From JAWVYT01 sp046483065 (lineage in GTDB: Bacteria; Gemmatimonadota; Gemmatimonadetes; Longimicrobiales; RSA9), in NCBI GenBank assembly GCA_046483065.1, contig JAWODW010000091.1, positions 1-55,256 on the forward strand: 55,256 nucleotides of DNA, written 5' to 3'. The translations under genes were made by a program, and so were the position numbers. Position 1 is the stretch's first letter, and every line of letters starts with the position of its first letter. Under the pieces are notes generated by a model. The model was given only the letters and a program-made list of their open reading frames with translations, was not told the origin of the DNA and searched no databases. Shown in pieces: positions 14,726 to 25,482 of this stretch.

Positions 14726-16999
14726 TTACAGAAGCGCCACGGGGTCGCGGTCGATGATGATGCGGATCGGGCCGCTCCCGGTCCCGTGCTCCGTGTACAT
14801 TTGCGTGCACACGGTACCCAGCTGGCGGGCGCTGCCGCTACGCAGCACAAAGTGCCAGCGCCAGCGATCGCGGATGCGGTCGATGGCGCACGGGGCGGGC
14901 CCCAGGAGCCCGACGGCGTCGGTCCCCAGGGACCGGATCGTGTCGTTCGTCCAGCGGGCCAGCTCCTGGGCGGCCTCCTGGACCTGGACCTCCTCGGTGC
15001 CGCTGACCACCACATTGGCGAGGCGTGTGTGGGGCGGGTATGCGGGCTCCCTGCGCTCCTGGATCTCCCGCTCGGCGAACCCGAGGTAGTCGTGCTCCAG
15101 GGCCCTGCGGATGGCGTAGTGCCCCGGGAGCGCAGTCTGGATGAGGACTTCCCCGAGCCGGTCGCCGCGCCCCGCCCGCCCGGCCACCTGCGTCAGGAGC
15201 TGGAAGGTACGCTCGCCGGCGCGGAAGTCGGGCAGGTTCATGCCCACATCCGCGTTGATGACGCCCACCAGGGTGACGTCGGGGAAGTCGAGGCCCTTGG
15301 CAATCATCTGGGTGCCCAGGAGGATGTCCACCTCGCGGCGTCCCACGCGGCCCAAAATCTCGTGGTGGGCCCACTTCCCCGAGGTGGTATCCACGTCCAT
15401 GCGAGCGACGCGTGCGCTGGGGAACGTCTCGGTCACGATCCGCTCCACCTGCTCGGTCCCGAGGCCCCGGAACGAGAGGTTGTCGGAGGCGCACTCGGTA
15501 CAGCGCGTCGGTCGGGATTCCTCGTGGAAGCAGTAGTGGCAGATGAGGCGTTTCCGGGTCCTGTGGTAGGTCAGGGACACGTTGCAGCGGTCGCACTGCC
15601 AGACGTGCCCGCAGTCGCGGCACTGTACGAAGCTGGCGTAGCCGCGGCGGTTGAGGAGCAGGATGGACTGCTCGCCCCGCTCGAGCCGGTCCCGGATCGC
15701 GGCTTCGAGGGGGACGGAGAGAACGCGGGCGGCGGCCGCTCCCTGCCCGCCCCGACCTCCGGGGCGTCCCCGTGAGGCATCCGCAGTCGAGTCCTGCGCC
15801 TGTCCATGCCTCCTCAGGTCCACCACCTGCACGTTGGGCAGCGGCCGTCCCTCTACCCGGTCGGGCAGCTCCAGGAGCGTGAATTTGCCCTTCTCCACGT
15901 TGGCCCAGCTCTCCAGCGCGGGCGTGGCGCTCCCCAGCACGCAGACGGCGCCGGTCATGCGGGTCCGTATGATGGCCACTTCCCGGGCGTGGTACCGGGG
16001 CGCCTCGCCCTGCTTGTAGCTGGACTCGTGCTCCTCATCCACCACCACGGCGCCCAGGTCGTGGACGGGGGCGAAGATGGCGGATCGGGCGCCTACGGCG
16101 ATCCTGCGCTCGCCGCTCCGGAGCGAGCGCCAGGCGTCGTAGCGCTCGCCCTCGGAGAGGGCGGAGTGGAGCACGGCCACGTCGTCGCCGAACTGGGAGC
16201 GGAAACGGTCCACGGTCTGCGGGGTGAGGGCGATCTCCGGGACGAGCACGATGGCGCCCCGGCCCTGTTCCACCACCACCTGCCGCAGGAGCTCGACGTA
16301 GACCCGGGTCTTCCCGGAGCCGGTGACGCCCCGGAGGAGAAAGGTGCCACCGTCGCCCCGGGCAGCGTCCAGAAGCGGCTCGAGAGCCGATTCCTGGGCG
16401 CCGGTCAGGGGCGGGAGCGGCCCCCTGTGGGCGGGGATCGCAGCGAAGGGATCGCGCTCGACCACCTCCGCGACGATCTCGGCCACCCCCCGCTCCACGA
16501 GGCCGTTGATGACCGGATACGAGAAGCCCTGATCGGTGAGCTGGGGCACGGGCGCCGCTCCGCCCGCGGCCTCCACGACCTCGAAGCACTCCCGCTGCCG
16601 GTGGGCCCGGCCGAAGATCTCGTCCCGGAGGGTGAGGCTGGTCAGCTCCCGGGTGAGACGGAGAACCCGTCGGGTCTTCTCGGGGTCGGCCCCGGCATCG
16701 GTCATGGGGTTGGGCAGCGCCGTCCGGAGCACCATCCCGAGTGAGGACAGGTAGTAGTCGGCGATCCAGCGGGAGAGGCGGAGGAGGTGGGGATCGGCGC
16801 TGGGCCGGTCCTCCAGGATCCGCCGCACGCGCTTGATCTGCGTGGTCTCGGGCGTGCCCCGGGTGGCCCCGGCGACCCAGCCCACGAGCCGCCGGGGCCC
16901 GAAGGAGACCTCCACCCGGGTCCCGGGCTCTACCGGCTCATCGATCCGGTAGGTGAAGGTCCGGGGCATGGGCAGCGGGAGCGCCACCTCGATCAGCAC
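14726..16999 (-). CDS. priA: Primosomal protein N' (replication-restart helicase)
   Basis: 757 aa from a GTG start at 16999, where the product begins with the family-typical VLIEVALPLPMPRTFTY; the open frame upstream overlaps the peptidase gene and is shadow. Order: N-terminal DNA-binding domain (1-100), winged helix, helicase core with Walker A GVTGSGKT (224-231) and DEEH (321-324), then the zinc-binding insert with four CxxC pairs (CRDC, CDRC, CHYC, CTEC), and motifs V/VI (GTQMIAKGLDFP, QVAGRAGRG). Remodels stalled forks and reloads DnaB. A Gly/Arg/Ala-rich insertion of about 25 residues precedes the zinc region. The gene starts 8 bp after the M24 peptidase stop. Confidence 0.96.
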   Translation of the reverse strand: MLIEVALPLPMPRTFTYRIDEPVEPGTRVEVSFGPRRLVGWVAGATRGTPETTQIKRVRRILEDRPSADPHLLRLSRWIADYYLSSLGMVLRTALPNPMTDAGADPEKTRRVLRLTRELTSLTLRDEIFGRAHRQRECFEVVEAAGGAAPVPQLTDQGFSYPVINGLVERGVAEIVAEVVERDPFAAIPAHRGPLPPLTGAQESALEPLLDAARGDGGTFLLRGVTGSGKTRVYVELLRQVVVEQGRGAIVLVPEIALTPQTVDRFRSQFGDDVAVLHSALSEGERYDAWRSLRSGERRIAVGARSAIFAPVHDLGAVVVDEEHESSYKQGEAPRYHAREVAIIRTRMTGAVCVLGSATPALESWANVEKGKFTLLELPDRVEGRPLPNVQVVDLRRHGQAQDSTADASRGRPGGRGGQGAAAARVLSVPLEAAIRDRLERGEQSILLLNRRGYASFVQCRDCGHVWQCDRCNVSLTYHRTRKRLICHYCFHEESRPTRCTECASDNLSFRGLGTEQVERIVTETFPSARVARMDVDTTSGKWAHHEILGRVGRREVDILLGTQMIAKGLDFPDVTLVGVINADVGMNLPDFRAGERTFQLLTQVAGRAGRGDRLGEVLIQTALPGHYAIRRALEHDYLGFAEREIQERREPAYPPHTRLANVVVSGTEEVQVQEAAQELARWTNDTIRSLGTDAVGLLGPAPCAIDRIRDRWRWHFVLRSGSARQLGTVCTQMYTEHGTGSGPIRIIIDRDPVALL

Positions 17000-17007
17000 G
17001 GTGGACC

Positions 17008-18207
17008 TCAGGGCAGCAGGGTGAAGATCTCCTTCTGCGGGTTCGGCGTGGTGACCTCGGGCCCGTCGTCGGACATGTAGACGTCGATCTCCGTCCGCAG
17101 CCCCACGTCGCCGGGCACGTAGATCCCCGGCTCTATGCTGAAGCCCACGCCCGGGATCAGCTTCCGGGTCTCGTGGGTCTCCAGGTTGTCGATGTTCGGA
17201 CCCATGCCGTGGACGTCCTGGTCGATGGAGTGGCCCGTGCGATGGATGAAGTACTCGCCCCACCCGCGCTCCTCGATCACGTCACGGGTCACGTCATCCA
17301 CCTGCCACCCCTGGATCTCGCGCCCGGCCTCCCACTCGGCGTTGACGAACGCCACGGCGGCGTCGCGGGCGTCGCGGATCGCCTCCCAGTAGCCCTGCAC
17401 GTCGGCGGGCACCTCGGCGCCCAGATAGCCCATCCAGGTCTGGTCGGCGTAGACGCCGTCCTCCGACTCCCGGGACCAGAGGTCGATGAGGAGGACATCG
17501 CCCTCCTTGACCTCGGCGCCCTCCGGGCCGTTCTCGTAGTGGGGGTTCGCGGCGTTGGGGCCGATGGCCACGATGGAGTCGGGCCCCGTGCCGAGCCCTC
17601 GCTCGGCGAGCTGGCCCAGGAGCCACTGGTGCAGCTCGCCCTCCGTGATCGTGCGGCCCGCGCCCACGGCGTCGGCCGCCCGCTCGAAGGTCTCCCGGGC
17701 CACGTCCGCCAGGATCTCGGCGGCACGACGGTGCGACGCCAGTCCCTCATCGGTCCACCGGGCGTAGAACCGGGTGATGAGGTCGGCCGACGGGGTCAGC
17801 TCGGCGCCGGCCTGCCGGAGCAGCTCGGCGACGCCGGCGGGGATCATGTCCACGGCGGGCACGGCGTCGTTCTTCGAGATCTCGGTGGCCACGGTCTTCC
17901 CGGCCAGGAGGCTCTCGAGGCGCTCGTCCAGCGCCTTCCAGCTCACGTAGACGTCCTTCTGCCAGGGCCACGCCTCCCAGGGCGTGCGCTCGATCCCGTG
18001 CATGAGGACCGTGGGCTCGCCCGAAGCCGGGATCAGGACGAAGTAGCGCCGCGTGAGCTCGCCCACCCCGAGCAGCTTGTTGGCCACCGGGTTGCGGGCG
18101 TGCAGGTCGTAGAGGAGCCACCCGTCCAGTCCGTATTCCTTCAATCCGACCTGGATCTCCTCGAGTCGATCCTTCAGCTTGCCGAAATCACTCGCCGTGC
18201 TCTTCAC
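17008..18207 (-). CDS. M24-family Xaa-Pro aminopeptidase-like metallopeptidase
   Basis: 399 aa with an N-terminal creatinase-like domain (about 10-150) and a pita-bread catalytic domain. The five metal ligands are in place: Asp242 (LLIDLWS), Asp255 (YADQTWM), His326 (HRTGHSIDQDVHG), Glu359 (FSIEPGIY) and Glu373 (RTEIDVY). No signal peptide, so cytoplasmic. It may remove N-terminal residues before proline or act on dipeptides (prolidase-like). The gene overlaps the methyltransferase by 20 nt and precedes priA by 8 bp. Confidence 0.92.
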   Translation of the reverse strand: MKSTASDFGKLKDRLEEIQVGLKEYGLDGWLLYDLHARNPVANKLLGVGELTRRYFVLIPASGEPTVLMHGIERTPWEAWPWQKDVYVSWKALDERLESLLAGKTVATEISKNDAVPAVDMIPAGVAELLRQAGAELTPSADLITRFYARWTDEGLASHRRAAEILADVARETFERAADAVGAGRTITEGELHQWLLGQLAERGLGTGPDSIVAIGPNAANPHYENGPEGAEVKEGDVLLIDLWSRESEDGVYADQTWMGYLGAEVPADVQGYWEAIRDARDAAVAFVNAEWEAGREIQGWQVDDVTRDVIEERGWGEYFIHRTGHSIDQDVHGMGPNIDNLETHETRKLIPGVGFSIEPGIYVPGDVGLRTEIDVYMSDDGPEVTTPNPQKEIFTLLP

Positions 18208-19039
18208 TCGTATCCTCCATCGGTTCAGCGGCCGCCCGGGTGCCCTTGATGAGCGTCACCCCGAGGACCCGTTCATCTTTCAGTAGTCGTCGCAACTCGC
18301 GTTCGCGTGACAGCACCGCCCTTACCCCACGCCAGCCCCACCGCCGCCACGCCCGTGGCAGAAGCAAGAGCTTGCCCCGGAGCGTGAACAGCTCCGCCAG
18401 CCCCCCGAGGACGGACGGTCGGCTCCGGCTCGCTGCCGGGTCCGACCAGTCCTCCACCACGAGGTCCACGATGCCCGCCTCCCGGAGCATCTGCTTCCAC
18501 TCGACCAGCATCAGCGGCCGGACCCCGAGCTGCTCCACCAGCTCCTGCCGCCGCTCTTCTTCCAGCGCACGGAGCCAGATGAGCTGGACCAGCACCACCG
18601 TACCGCCGGGCCGGATGACCCGAACCAGCTCCCGGACCGCCTCGTCCGGATCCCGCGCCGCCCCGAGCTCGATCTCGGCCAGGGCCACATCGAAGACGCC
18701 GTCCTGATACGGCAGCTCGTGGAGCGGCGCCTGCTCGAAGTGGAGCCGCTCCGCCAGGTCCGCCTTCTTGGCCCGCTCACCGGCCACCGCTACCATGAGC
18801 GGGTCCGGGTCCACGCCCGCTCCCGCGGCGCCCGTTGCCTCCGCCACGAACAGCGCGCTCCGGCCACGACCGCACGGGGCCAGCAGGAACTGGGAGCGCT
18901 CCGACAGGTCGAGCAACCGCACGATGGACCGGTACAGCGCCTCGCCGCCCGGCGGAAACGATAGACGGGTGCTCAGGCGGGTCAGCCCCGCAGCCGAAGG
19001 GCTGTGGGAATCGAGGGCGCCCTGCTTCATTTCTGGCAT
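18188..19039 (-). CDS. SAM-dependent methyltransferase-like protein
   Basis: 283 aa (ATG 19039; a second ATG at 19030 is equally possible). A class I methyltransferase fold is suggested by a motif-I-like stretch LLAPCGRGRSALFVAEATG, an acidic residue at the end of strand 2 (GVDPDP), FDVALAEIELG (motif IV region) and VIRPGGTVVLVQL (post-motif). Motif I is degenerate compared with the usual GxGxG, so activity is uncertain. The C-terminus is Arg/Leu-rich. It overlaps the M24 peptidase by 20 nt and starts 32 nt after the HDAC-like stop, within the same run of genes. Confidence 0.72.
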   Translation of the reverse strand: MPEMKQGALDSHSPSAAGLTRLSTRLSFPPGGEALYRSIVRLLDLSERSQFLLAPCGRGRSALFVAEATGAAGAGVDPDPLMVAVAGERAKKADLAERLHFEQAPLHELPYQDGVFDVALAEIELGAARDPDEAVRELVRVIRPGGTVVLVQLIWLRALEEERRQELVEQLGVRPLMLVEWKQMLREAGIVDLVVEDWSDPAASRSRPSVLGGLAELFTLRGKLLLLPRAWRRWGWRGVRAVLSRERELRRLLKDERVLGVTLIKGTRAAAEPMEDTSEEHGE

Positions 19040-19070
19040 GCGCGGAATGTGCCGGAACCGACGGAGTGGG

Positions 19071-20050
<980 letters not shown>

Positions 20051-20054
<4 letters not shown>

Positions 20055-21691
20055 GGCGCCTGCCCGGCCGTCACCTCCTGCTGGGCTCGCTTCGCCTCGG
20101 CCACGAGGGCGGCCACGTCCTCCAGGAGCGCCTGCGCGTCATAGACGATCCCGTCCTTGAGGGTCCAGCGGACGCCGCCGACGCGGCGCACCTCACCCTG
20201 GTCGTCCAGGCGGAGCGTGCCGGTGCCGTAGAGCACCTTGAAGTCCTGGATCGGGTTCAGCGGCGCGATCACCAGGTCGGCCAGGCTGCCCTCCCGGACC
20301 ACCCCGAACTCCGGTGCCTCGCCCCTGGGCTCCATGAGCGTCCGGGCGCCCCACATGGTGGCGCTCCGCACCACTTCCAGCGGGTGGAAGCCCGCCTCCT
20401 GCAGCAGCTCCAGCTCCCGGATATAGCCGAAGCCGTAGAGCTTGTAAATGAACCCGGAATCACTCCCCGTCGTAACCCGGCCGCCCCGGTTCTTGTACTC
20501 GTTCAGGAACCGCATCCAGAGCTGGAAGTTGTGCTTCCATTCGATCTCGTCCTGCGTGGTCCAGCTGAACCAGTAGCTGCCGTGGCTGGTCCGGCTCGGC
20601 TTATAGAACTCGGCCAGGCTCGGCAGCGTGTACGTGTCGTGCCATTCCGCCTCCCGGGCCCGCATCACGTCCCGGCTGGCCTCGTAGATCGTGAGGGTCG
20701 GGTCGAGGACGAAGTCCAGCGCCAGCAGCTCCTCCATGACCGCCTCCCAGCGCTCGCTGCCCGGCTCCGCCGCCTGCTTCCACAGCCGGCCGGCCTGCCC
20801 GAACCGATGATACTCGTCGTTGTAGTTGTAGTCGTGAGGGTAATCCTGAATGGTGCGGTCGTGGAAGAGCGCTTCCGGGAGTCCGTACCAGTGCTCGAGG
20901 GACCCGAGCCCGAGCCGGGCCGCATCCAGCGCATCCATCTGCGCCACGCCCATCTGGCCCAGGTGCGCCTGTGTGCCCATCCCGTTCCGCTGCGCCTCAT
21001 CGATGAGCGCCGCCATGATGTCCGGCGAGTAGCTGCCCAGCTTCAACCCGTCCACGCCACGACGGGCCGCCCACCGCACCCACTCACGGGCCCGCTCCGG
21101 CGTATCGATGGAACCGCCGTCCCACCCCATCCCCGGCCGCGCGTAGACGAAGATCCGGGGCGCCGCGATCTCGTTCGCCGCGCTGCGGGCCCGCTCCTCC
21201 AGCGTCCACTCCACGCCGTTCCCGCTGCCCGGGTCCCGGATGGTGGTCACGCCGTGGGCCAGCCACAGCTTGTGGACGTACTCGGCCGGTGTGCCCTGCC
21301 CTGTCCCACCCTGATGCGCGTGGACGTCCACGAACCCTGGCAGCACGTACATCCCGTGGGCGTCGAGCTCGCGAGTGGCGCCCTGCGGTCGGCGGTCGTC
21401 ACGGATCGGCAGCCCCGGTGCGCCCACCCTCCGGATCTCCGTGATGCGGTTGCCCTCGATCACGATGTCCATGGGGCCGATGGGCGGTGCGCCTGTCCCG
21501 TCGATGACCGTGGCACCCCGGATGATCAGCCGCTCGAAAGGGCCCTCGCCGTCCGTCCGGTCCGGCGAGTGGGCCACGCCCTGAGCCGTGGAGGAGACGG
21601 GGAGCGCCACCGTGAGCGCCACCCCGAGTGCCAGGCTCCGGGCGAGGGATCCCGTCCAGCCCGCGTCGCATGCCGATCTGCCGTATTTCAT
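20051..21691 (-). CDS. Secreted amidohydrolase-superfamily protein
   Basis: 546 aa. A signal peptide (about 1-37, ending SSTAQG) is followed by the composite beta domain and metal-dependent barrel: RGATVIDGTGAPPIG, the HxH site FVDVHAHQ, HGVTTIRDPGSGNG, the Lys-containing GLKLGSYS, TQAHLGQ, and TTGSDSGF with the late Asp. C-terminal REGSLADLVI closes the superfamily pattern. It is likely periplasmic, hydrolysing an amide, lactam or imide bond; prolidase/imidazolonepropionase-like relatives share this layout. It overlaps the HDAC-like gene by 4 nt. Confidence 0.92.
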
Positions 21692-21779
21692 GGTTCTGCC
21701 TCGAAGAGATGACTCGTTCCGCAGCCGTCAGGATGACGAAAGCGACCGACGCGAAGCAAGGGGGGACGCTGACCTGCGG

Positions 21780-21947
21780 TTCACGCGAAGCCGCGAAGAA
21801 GCGAAGGGACGTACTGCACTCCACCGGCGAGCCCGACCACACCGGCAAACACGGATCCGGTCCCGGATTGTGTCGCGCGGCCTCGGATGGCCCTGGACCC
21901 GGACGCCACCGCGGTCCCCGCCTTCGCGAACTTCGCGCCTCCGCGTG
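21780..21947. repeat. Intergenic CGCGAAG-type palindromic element
   Basis: Lies between the amidohydrolase start and the carB stop. Left arm 21780-21807 and right arm 21921-21947 are imperfect reverse complements built from CGCGAAG-like units every 8-9 nt (CACGCGAAGC CGCGAAGAA GCGAAGG against CACGCGGAGG CGCGAAGTT CGCGAAGG). A second inverted repeat (CACGGATCCGG / CCGGATTGTG) lies inside at about 21850-21872. Total about 168 bp; it resembles the element embedded in carB. Confidence 0.65.
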
Positions 21948-21975
21948 CAGCCGGAACCGGCCCGCCCGGAGCTCC

Positions 21976-24900
21976 CTACTCCACCCCGTCGCGGGTCCCG
22001 CCCGCCCCACCATCCTTCGCTTCCGCCGCAAGGCGGCCCGCGTCTTCGTACCGCTCCTGGAGGCTCATGACCTCCCGCTTCCGCCGGGTCAGAGCGATGA
22101 CCGCGTCGGCCGCCGCGCTGGCCGCCGACATGGTGGTGCAGTAGGGCACGTCGTACGCGATGGCGGTCCGGCGCATGGCGTAGTCGTCGTACTGGGACTT
22201 CTTGCCCAGCGGCGTGTTGATCAACAGCTGAACCTCGCCGCTGATGATACCGTCGGAGATGTCGGGGCGGCCCTGGCCGACCTTGAAGATCGGGTCCGCC
22301 GGGATGCCCCGGGCCCGCAGGTAGCGGGCGGTGCCCCCCGTCGCCCGGATCTCGAAGCCGAGCTCGTGGAAGCGCCTCACGATGGGCGTGACCGTGGGCT
22401 TGTCCCGGTCGTTCACCGTCACCACCACCGTGCCGCCCGTGGGCAGGGAAGCGCCAGCGGAGATCTGGGCCTTGGCGAAGGCCATCCCGAACGACGGGTC
22501 GAACCCCATGACCTCGCCGGTGGACCGCATCTCCGGCCCCAGGATCACGTCCACATCGAACTTGTCGAACGGGAAGACGGCCTCCTTCACCGCCACCGCC
22601 GCGGGGAGGGCATCGGTGTCCGGGTCGAGGCCGGCTTCCGCCAGCGTCTTCCCCGCCATGACGCTCGACGCCAGACGGGCGAACGCAACGCCCGTGGCCT
22701 TCGAGACGAAGGGCACCGTCCGGCTCGCCCGCGGATTCACCTCCAGCACGTAGACGGTGCCGTCCATGACGGCGAACTGCACGTTGATGAGGCCGACCAC
22801 GCCCAGCTCCTCGGCGAAGAGGCGCGCCAGCCGCTTCATCTCCTCCACCTCGTTGTCCTTCATGAGGTACGGCGGCAGGACGCACGCCGAGTCGCCGGAA
22901 TGCACACCGGCGTCCTCAATGTGCTGCATCACGCCGGCCACGACGGCGTTCTCCCCATCGCACACGGCGTCCACATCGGCCTCGAAGGCGTCCTCCAGGA
23001 ACCGGTCGATAAGGACAGGTCGGTCGGGGCTGGCCCGGACGGCCCGCTCGAAGTAGTCCCGGAGGCTCGGCTCGTCGTAGACGATCTCCATGGCCCGGCC
23101 GCCCAGCACGTACGACGGGCGTACCAGCACCGGGTAGCCCACGCGGTCGGCCACCTCCACAGCCTGCTCCACGGCGGTGGCGATCCCGTTGGGCGGGACC
23201 GCGGCGCCGATGGTCCGGCACAGGGCGTCGAACCGGTCCCGGTCCTCGGCCCGGTCGATGGCGTCCACGCTGGTGCCCAGGATCGGCACGCCCAGCGCCT
23301 CCAACGGCTCGGCCAGCTTCAACGGCGTCTGGCCGCCGAGCTGCACGATGATCCCCTCGGGGCGCTCCCGCTCCACGATCTCCAGCACATCCTCCAGCGT
23401 GAGCGGCTCGAAGTAGAGCCGGTCGCTCACGTCGAAGTCAGTGGAGACGGTCTCGGGGTTCGAGTTCACCATGATGGTCTCGAACCCGTCGTCCCGGAGC
23501 GCCAGCGCCGCCTGGACGCAGCAGTAGTCGAACTCGATCCCCTGGCCGATCCGGTTCGGGCCGCTGCCCAGGATCATGATCTTCCGCCGGTCCGTGGGCG
23601 GCGCCTCCGTCTCATCCTCGTACGCGCTGTACAGGTACGGCGTGGCCGCCGGGAACTCGCCGGCGCACGTGTCCACCATCTGGTACGTGGGCCGGACATC
23701 CAGCTTCCACCGGAGCTCCCGGACCTCCTGCTCCGTCACGCCCCGGAGCCGCGCCAGCTGGCTGTCGCTGAAGCCCATCCGTTTCATGCGACGGAGCTCG
23801 TGGCGCTCTACGCCATCCAACCCGCCCGGGGGATTCCCTCCTTCGCCAACCGCGGAGCTCGCGGAAGACGCGGAAGGGCCGCGGGAGTTCGGCGAATCAC
23901 CCTCATCATGGCCGCCGCCGGATGCCACATCATGTGCATCTTGATTCGCCGGTGAGTCGGCGTCTTGTGCGATGGAGTGTTCCGCGTCCCCTTCCGCGCC
24001 TTCCGCGGATTCCGGTGTGAGAGTAGTTGAAGGTCGCCCCGCCCAGGCGCGCTCGGCCTCCACCAACTGGGCGAGCTGGGTCAGGAACCAGGGGTCGATG
24101 CCCGTGAGCTCGTAGATCTCGGCGATGGTGAGGCCGGCCTCCAGCGCCCGCTTGAGCTGGAACGGCCGCTCGGCGGTGGGTCGGCGCAGCGCGGCCCGGA
24201 GTGTGTCGACGTCCTCGTCGGCGAGGCCGTCGTCGATGGGCCGTGGGCCCGTGCTCCACCCGTCCCGGTCGATCTCGAGGCCTCGCAGCCCTTTCTGCCA
24301 TGCCTGCTTGAAGGTGCGGCCGAGGGCCATGGTCTCGCCCACGGCCTTCATCTGCACACTCAGCGTGTTGTCGGCGGTGGGGAACTTCTCGAAGGCGAAC
24401 CGGGGGAACTTCACCACCACGTAGTCCAGGACCGGCTCGAAGCTGGCCGGCGTCTCCTTCGTAATGTCGTTGGGCAGCTCGTCGAGACGATAGCCCACGG
24501 CCAGCTTGGCGCCGATCCGGGCGATGGGGAACCCCGTGGCCTTGGAGGCCAGCGCCGACGACCGGCTCACCCGGGGGTTCATCTCCACCACCAGCAGCTC
24601 GCCGGTCTCGGGGCTCACGGCGAACTGGATGTTGCACCCGCCGGCGGCCACACCGATCTCCCGGATGATGGCCAGCGCCGCGTCGCGCATCCGCTGGTAT
24701 TCCACGTCGCTCAGCGTCTGCGCCGGCGCCACGGTCACGCTGTCGCCCGTGTGGACGCCCATGGGGTCTACATTCTCGATGGAGCAGACCACCACCACGT
24801 TGTCCGCCCCGTCCCGCATCATCTCGAGCTCGTACTCCTTCCACCCGATGACGCTGCGGTCGATGAGCACCTCGTGGATCGGCGAGAGGTCGAGCCCCCG

Positions 24901-25479
24901 CTGCACCGCTCGCCGGAACTCCTCGCGGTTGTACGCGATCCCGCCGCCCGTCCCACCCATGGTGAAGCTCGGTCGGATGATGGCCGGGTAGCCGGCCTCA
25001 TCCACGATCTCCAGCGCCTCGTCCATGCTCCGGGCGAATCCGCCGTGGGGGACCGCCAGCCCGATCCGCTCCATGGCCTCGGCGAACTCCTCGCGGTCCT
25101 CCGCCATGCGGATCGCCCGGGCGTCGGCGCCCAGGAGCTCCACGCCGTGCTCGTCCAGCACGCCGCTGTCGTAGAGCTCCAGGGATACGTTCAGCGCCGT
25201 CTGACCGCCCATGGTGGGGACCAGAGCGTCCGGCTGCTCCCGCTCGATGATCCGCTCGACCCACTCGGCGGTGATGGGCTCGATGTACGTGCGGTCCGCC
25301 AGATCCGGGTCCGTCATGATGGTGGCCGGATTGCTGTTCACCAGCACCACCCGGTACCCCTCCTCCCGGAGCGCCCGGACGGCCTGGGTCCCGGAATAGT
25401 CGAACTCGCACGCCTGCCCGATGACGATGGGTCCGGAGCCGAGCAGGAGGATCGTCCGGAGATCGTCTCTACGCGGCAC
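21976..25479 (-). CDS. carB: Carbamoyl-phosphate synthase large subunit, with internal insertion
   Basis: 1167 aa from a GTG start. Two homologous ATP-grasp synthetase halves are present (first: SGPIVIGQACEFDYSG, RPSFTMGGTGGG, EMNPRVSRSSALASKATG; second: GSGPNRIGQGIEFDYCC, RPSYVLGGRAME, EVNPRASRTVPFVSKATG), then the MGS-like allosteric domain (ATGGTARYLRARGIP). It makes carbamoyl phosphate for arginine and pyrimidines together with CarA, whose gene is not adjacent. Normal length is about 1070-1100; the excess is explained by about 73 low-complexity residues (roughly 483-555) in the linker before RRMKRMGFSD, encoded by a palindromic repeat. The frame is kept, so the enzyme is probably functional. 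Confidence 0.96.
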   Translation of the reverse strand: MPRRDDLRTILLLGSGPIVIGQACEFDYSGTQAVRALREEGYRVVLVNSNPATIMTDPDLADRTYIEPITAEWVERIIEREQPDALVPTMGGQTALNVSLELYDSGVLDEHGVELLGADARAIRMAEDREEFAEAMERIGLAVPHGGFARSMDEALEIVDEAGYPAIIRPSFTMGGTGGGIAYNREEFRRAVQRGLDLSPIHEVLIDRSVIGWKEYELEMMRDGADNVVVVCSIENVDPMGVHTGDSVTVAPAQTLSDVEYQRMRDAALAIIREIGVAAGGCNIQFAVSPETGELLVVEMNPRVSRSSALASKATGFPIARIGAKLAVGYRLDELPNDITKETPASFEPVLDYVVVKFPRFAFEKFPTADNTLSVQMKAVGETMALGRTFKQAWQKGLRGLEIDRDGWSTGPRPIDDGLADEDVDTLRAALRRPTAERPFQLKRALEAGLTIAEIYELTGIDPWFLTQLAQLVEAERAWAGRPSTTLTPESAEGAEGDAEHSIAQDADSPANQDAHDVASGGGHDEGDSPNSRGPSASSASSAVGEGGNPPGGLDGVERHELRRMKRMGFSDSQLARLRGVTEQEVRELRWKLDVRPTYQMVDTCAGEFPAATPYLYSAYEDETEAPPTDRRKIMILGSGPNRIGQGIEFDYCCVQAALALRDDGFETIMVNSNPETVSTDFDVSDRLYFEPLTLEDVLEIVERERPEGIIVQLGGQTPLKLAEPLEALGVPILGTSVDAIDRAEDRDRFDALCRTIGAAVPPNGIATAVEQAVEVADRVGYPVLVRPSYVLGGRAMEIVYDEPSLRDYFERAVRASPDRPVLIDRFLEDAFEADVDAVCDGENAVVAGVMQHIEDAGVHSGDSACVLPPYLMKDNEVEEMKRLARLFAEELGVVGLINVQFAVMDGTVYVLEVNPRASRTVPFVSKATGVAFARLASSVMAGKTLAEAGLDPDTDALPAAVAVKEAVFPFDKFDVDVILGPEMRSTGEVMGFDPSFGMAFAKAQISAGASLPTGGTVVVTVNDRDKPTVTPIVRRFHELGFEIRATGGTARYLRARGIPADPIFKVGQGRPDISDGIISGEVQLLINTPLGKKSQYDDYAMRRTAIAYDVPYCTTMSAASAAADAVIALTRRKREVMSLQERYEDAGRLAAEAKDGGAGGTRDGVE
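23847..24011. repeat. Palindromic element inserted in frame inside carB
   Basis: Outer arms 23847-23875 and 23980-24011 are imperfect reverse complements made of CGCGGAAG-like units; inner arms GGCGAATCA (23891-23899) and TGATTCGCC (23942-23950) are perfect. The element therefore folds as a nested hairpin of about 165 bp. On the coding (minus) strand it is read through as Ser/Ala/Glu/Asp/Gly-rich residues with no stop. The region is absent from ordinary CarB. Its outer arms share unit design, size and nested layout with the intergenic element at 21780-21947. Confidence 0.7.
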
Positions 25480-25482
25480 CTG

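Noticed and set aside
15806..16744. Long plus-strand frames across priA
   Set aside because: Arg/Gly/Pro-rich shadow of priA with no motif, start site or family pattern.
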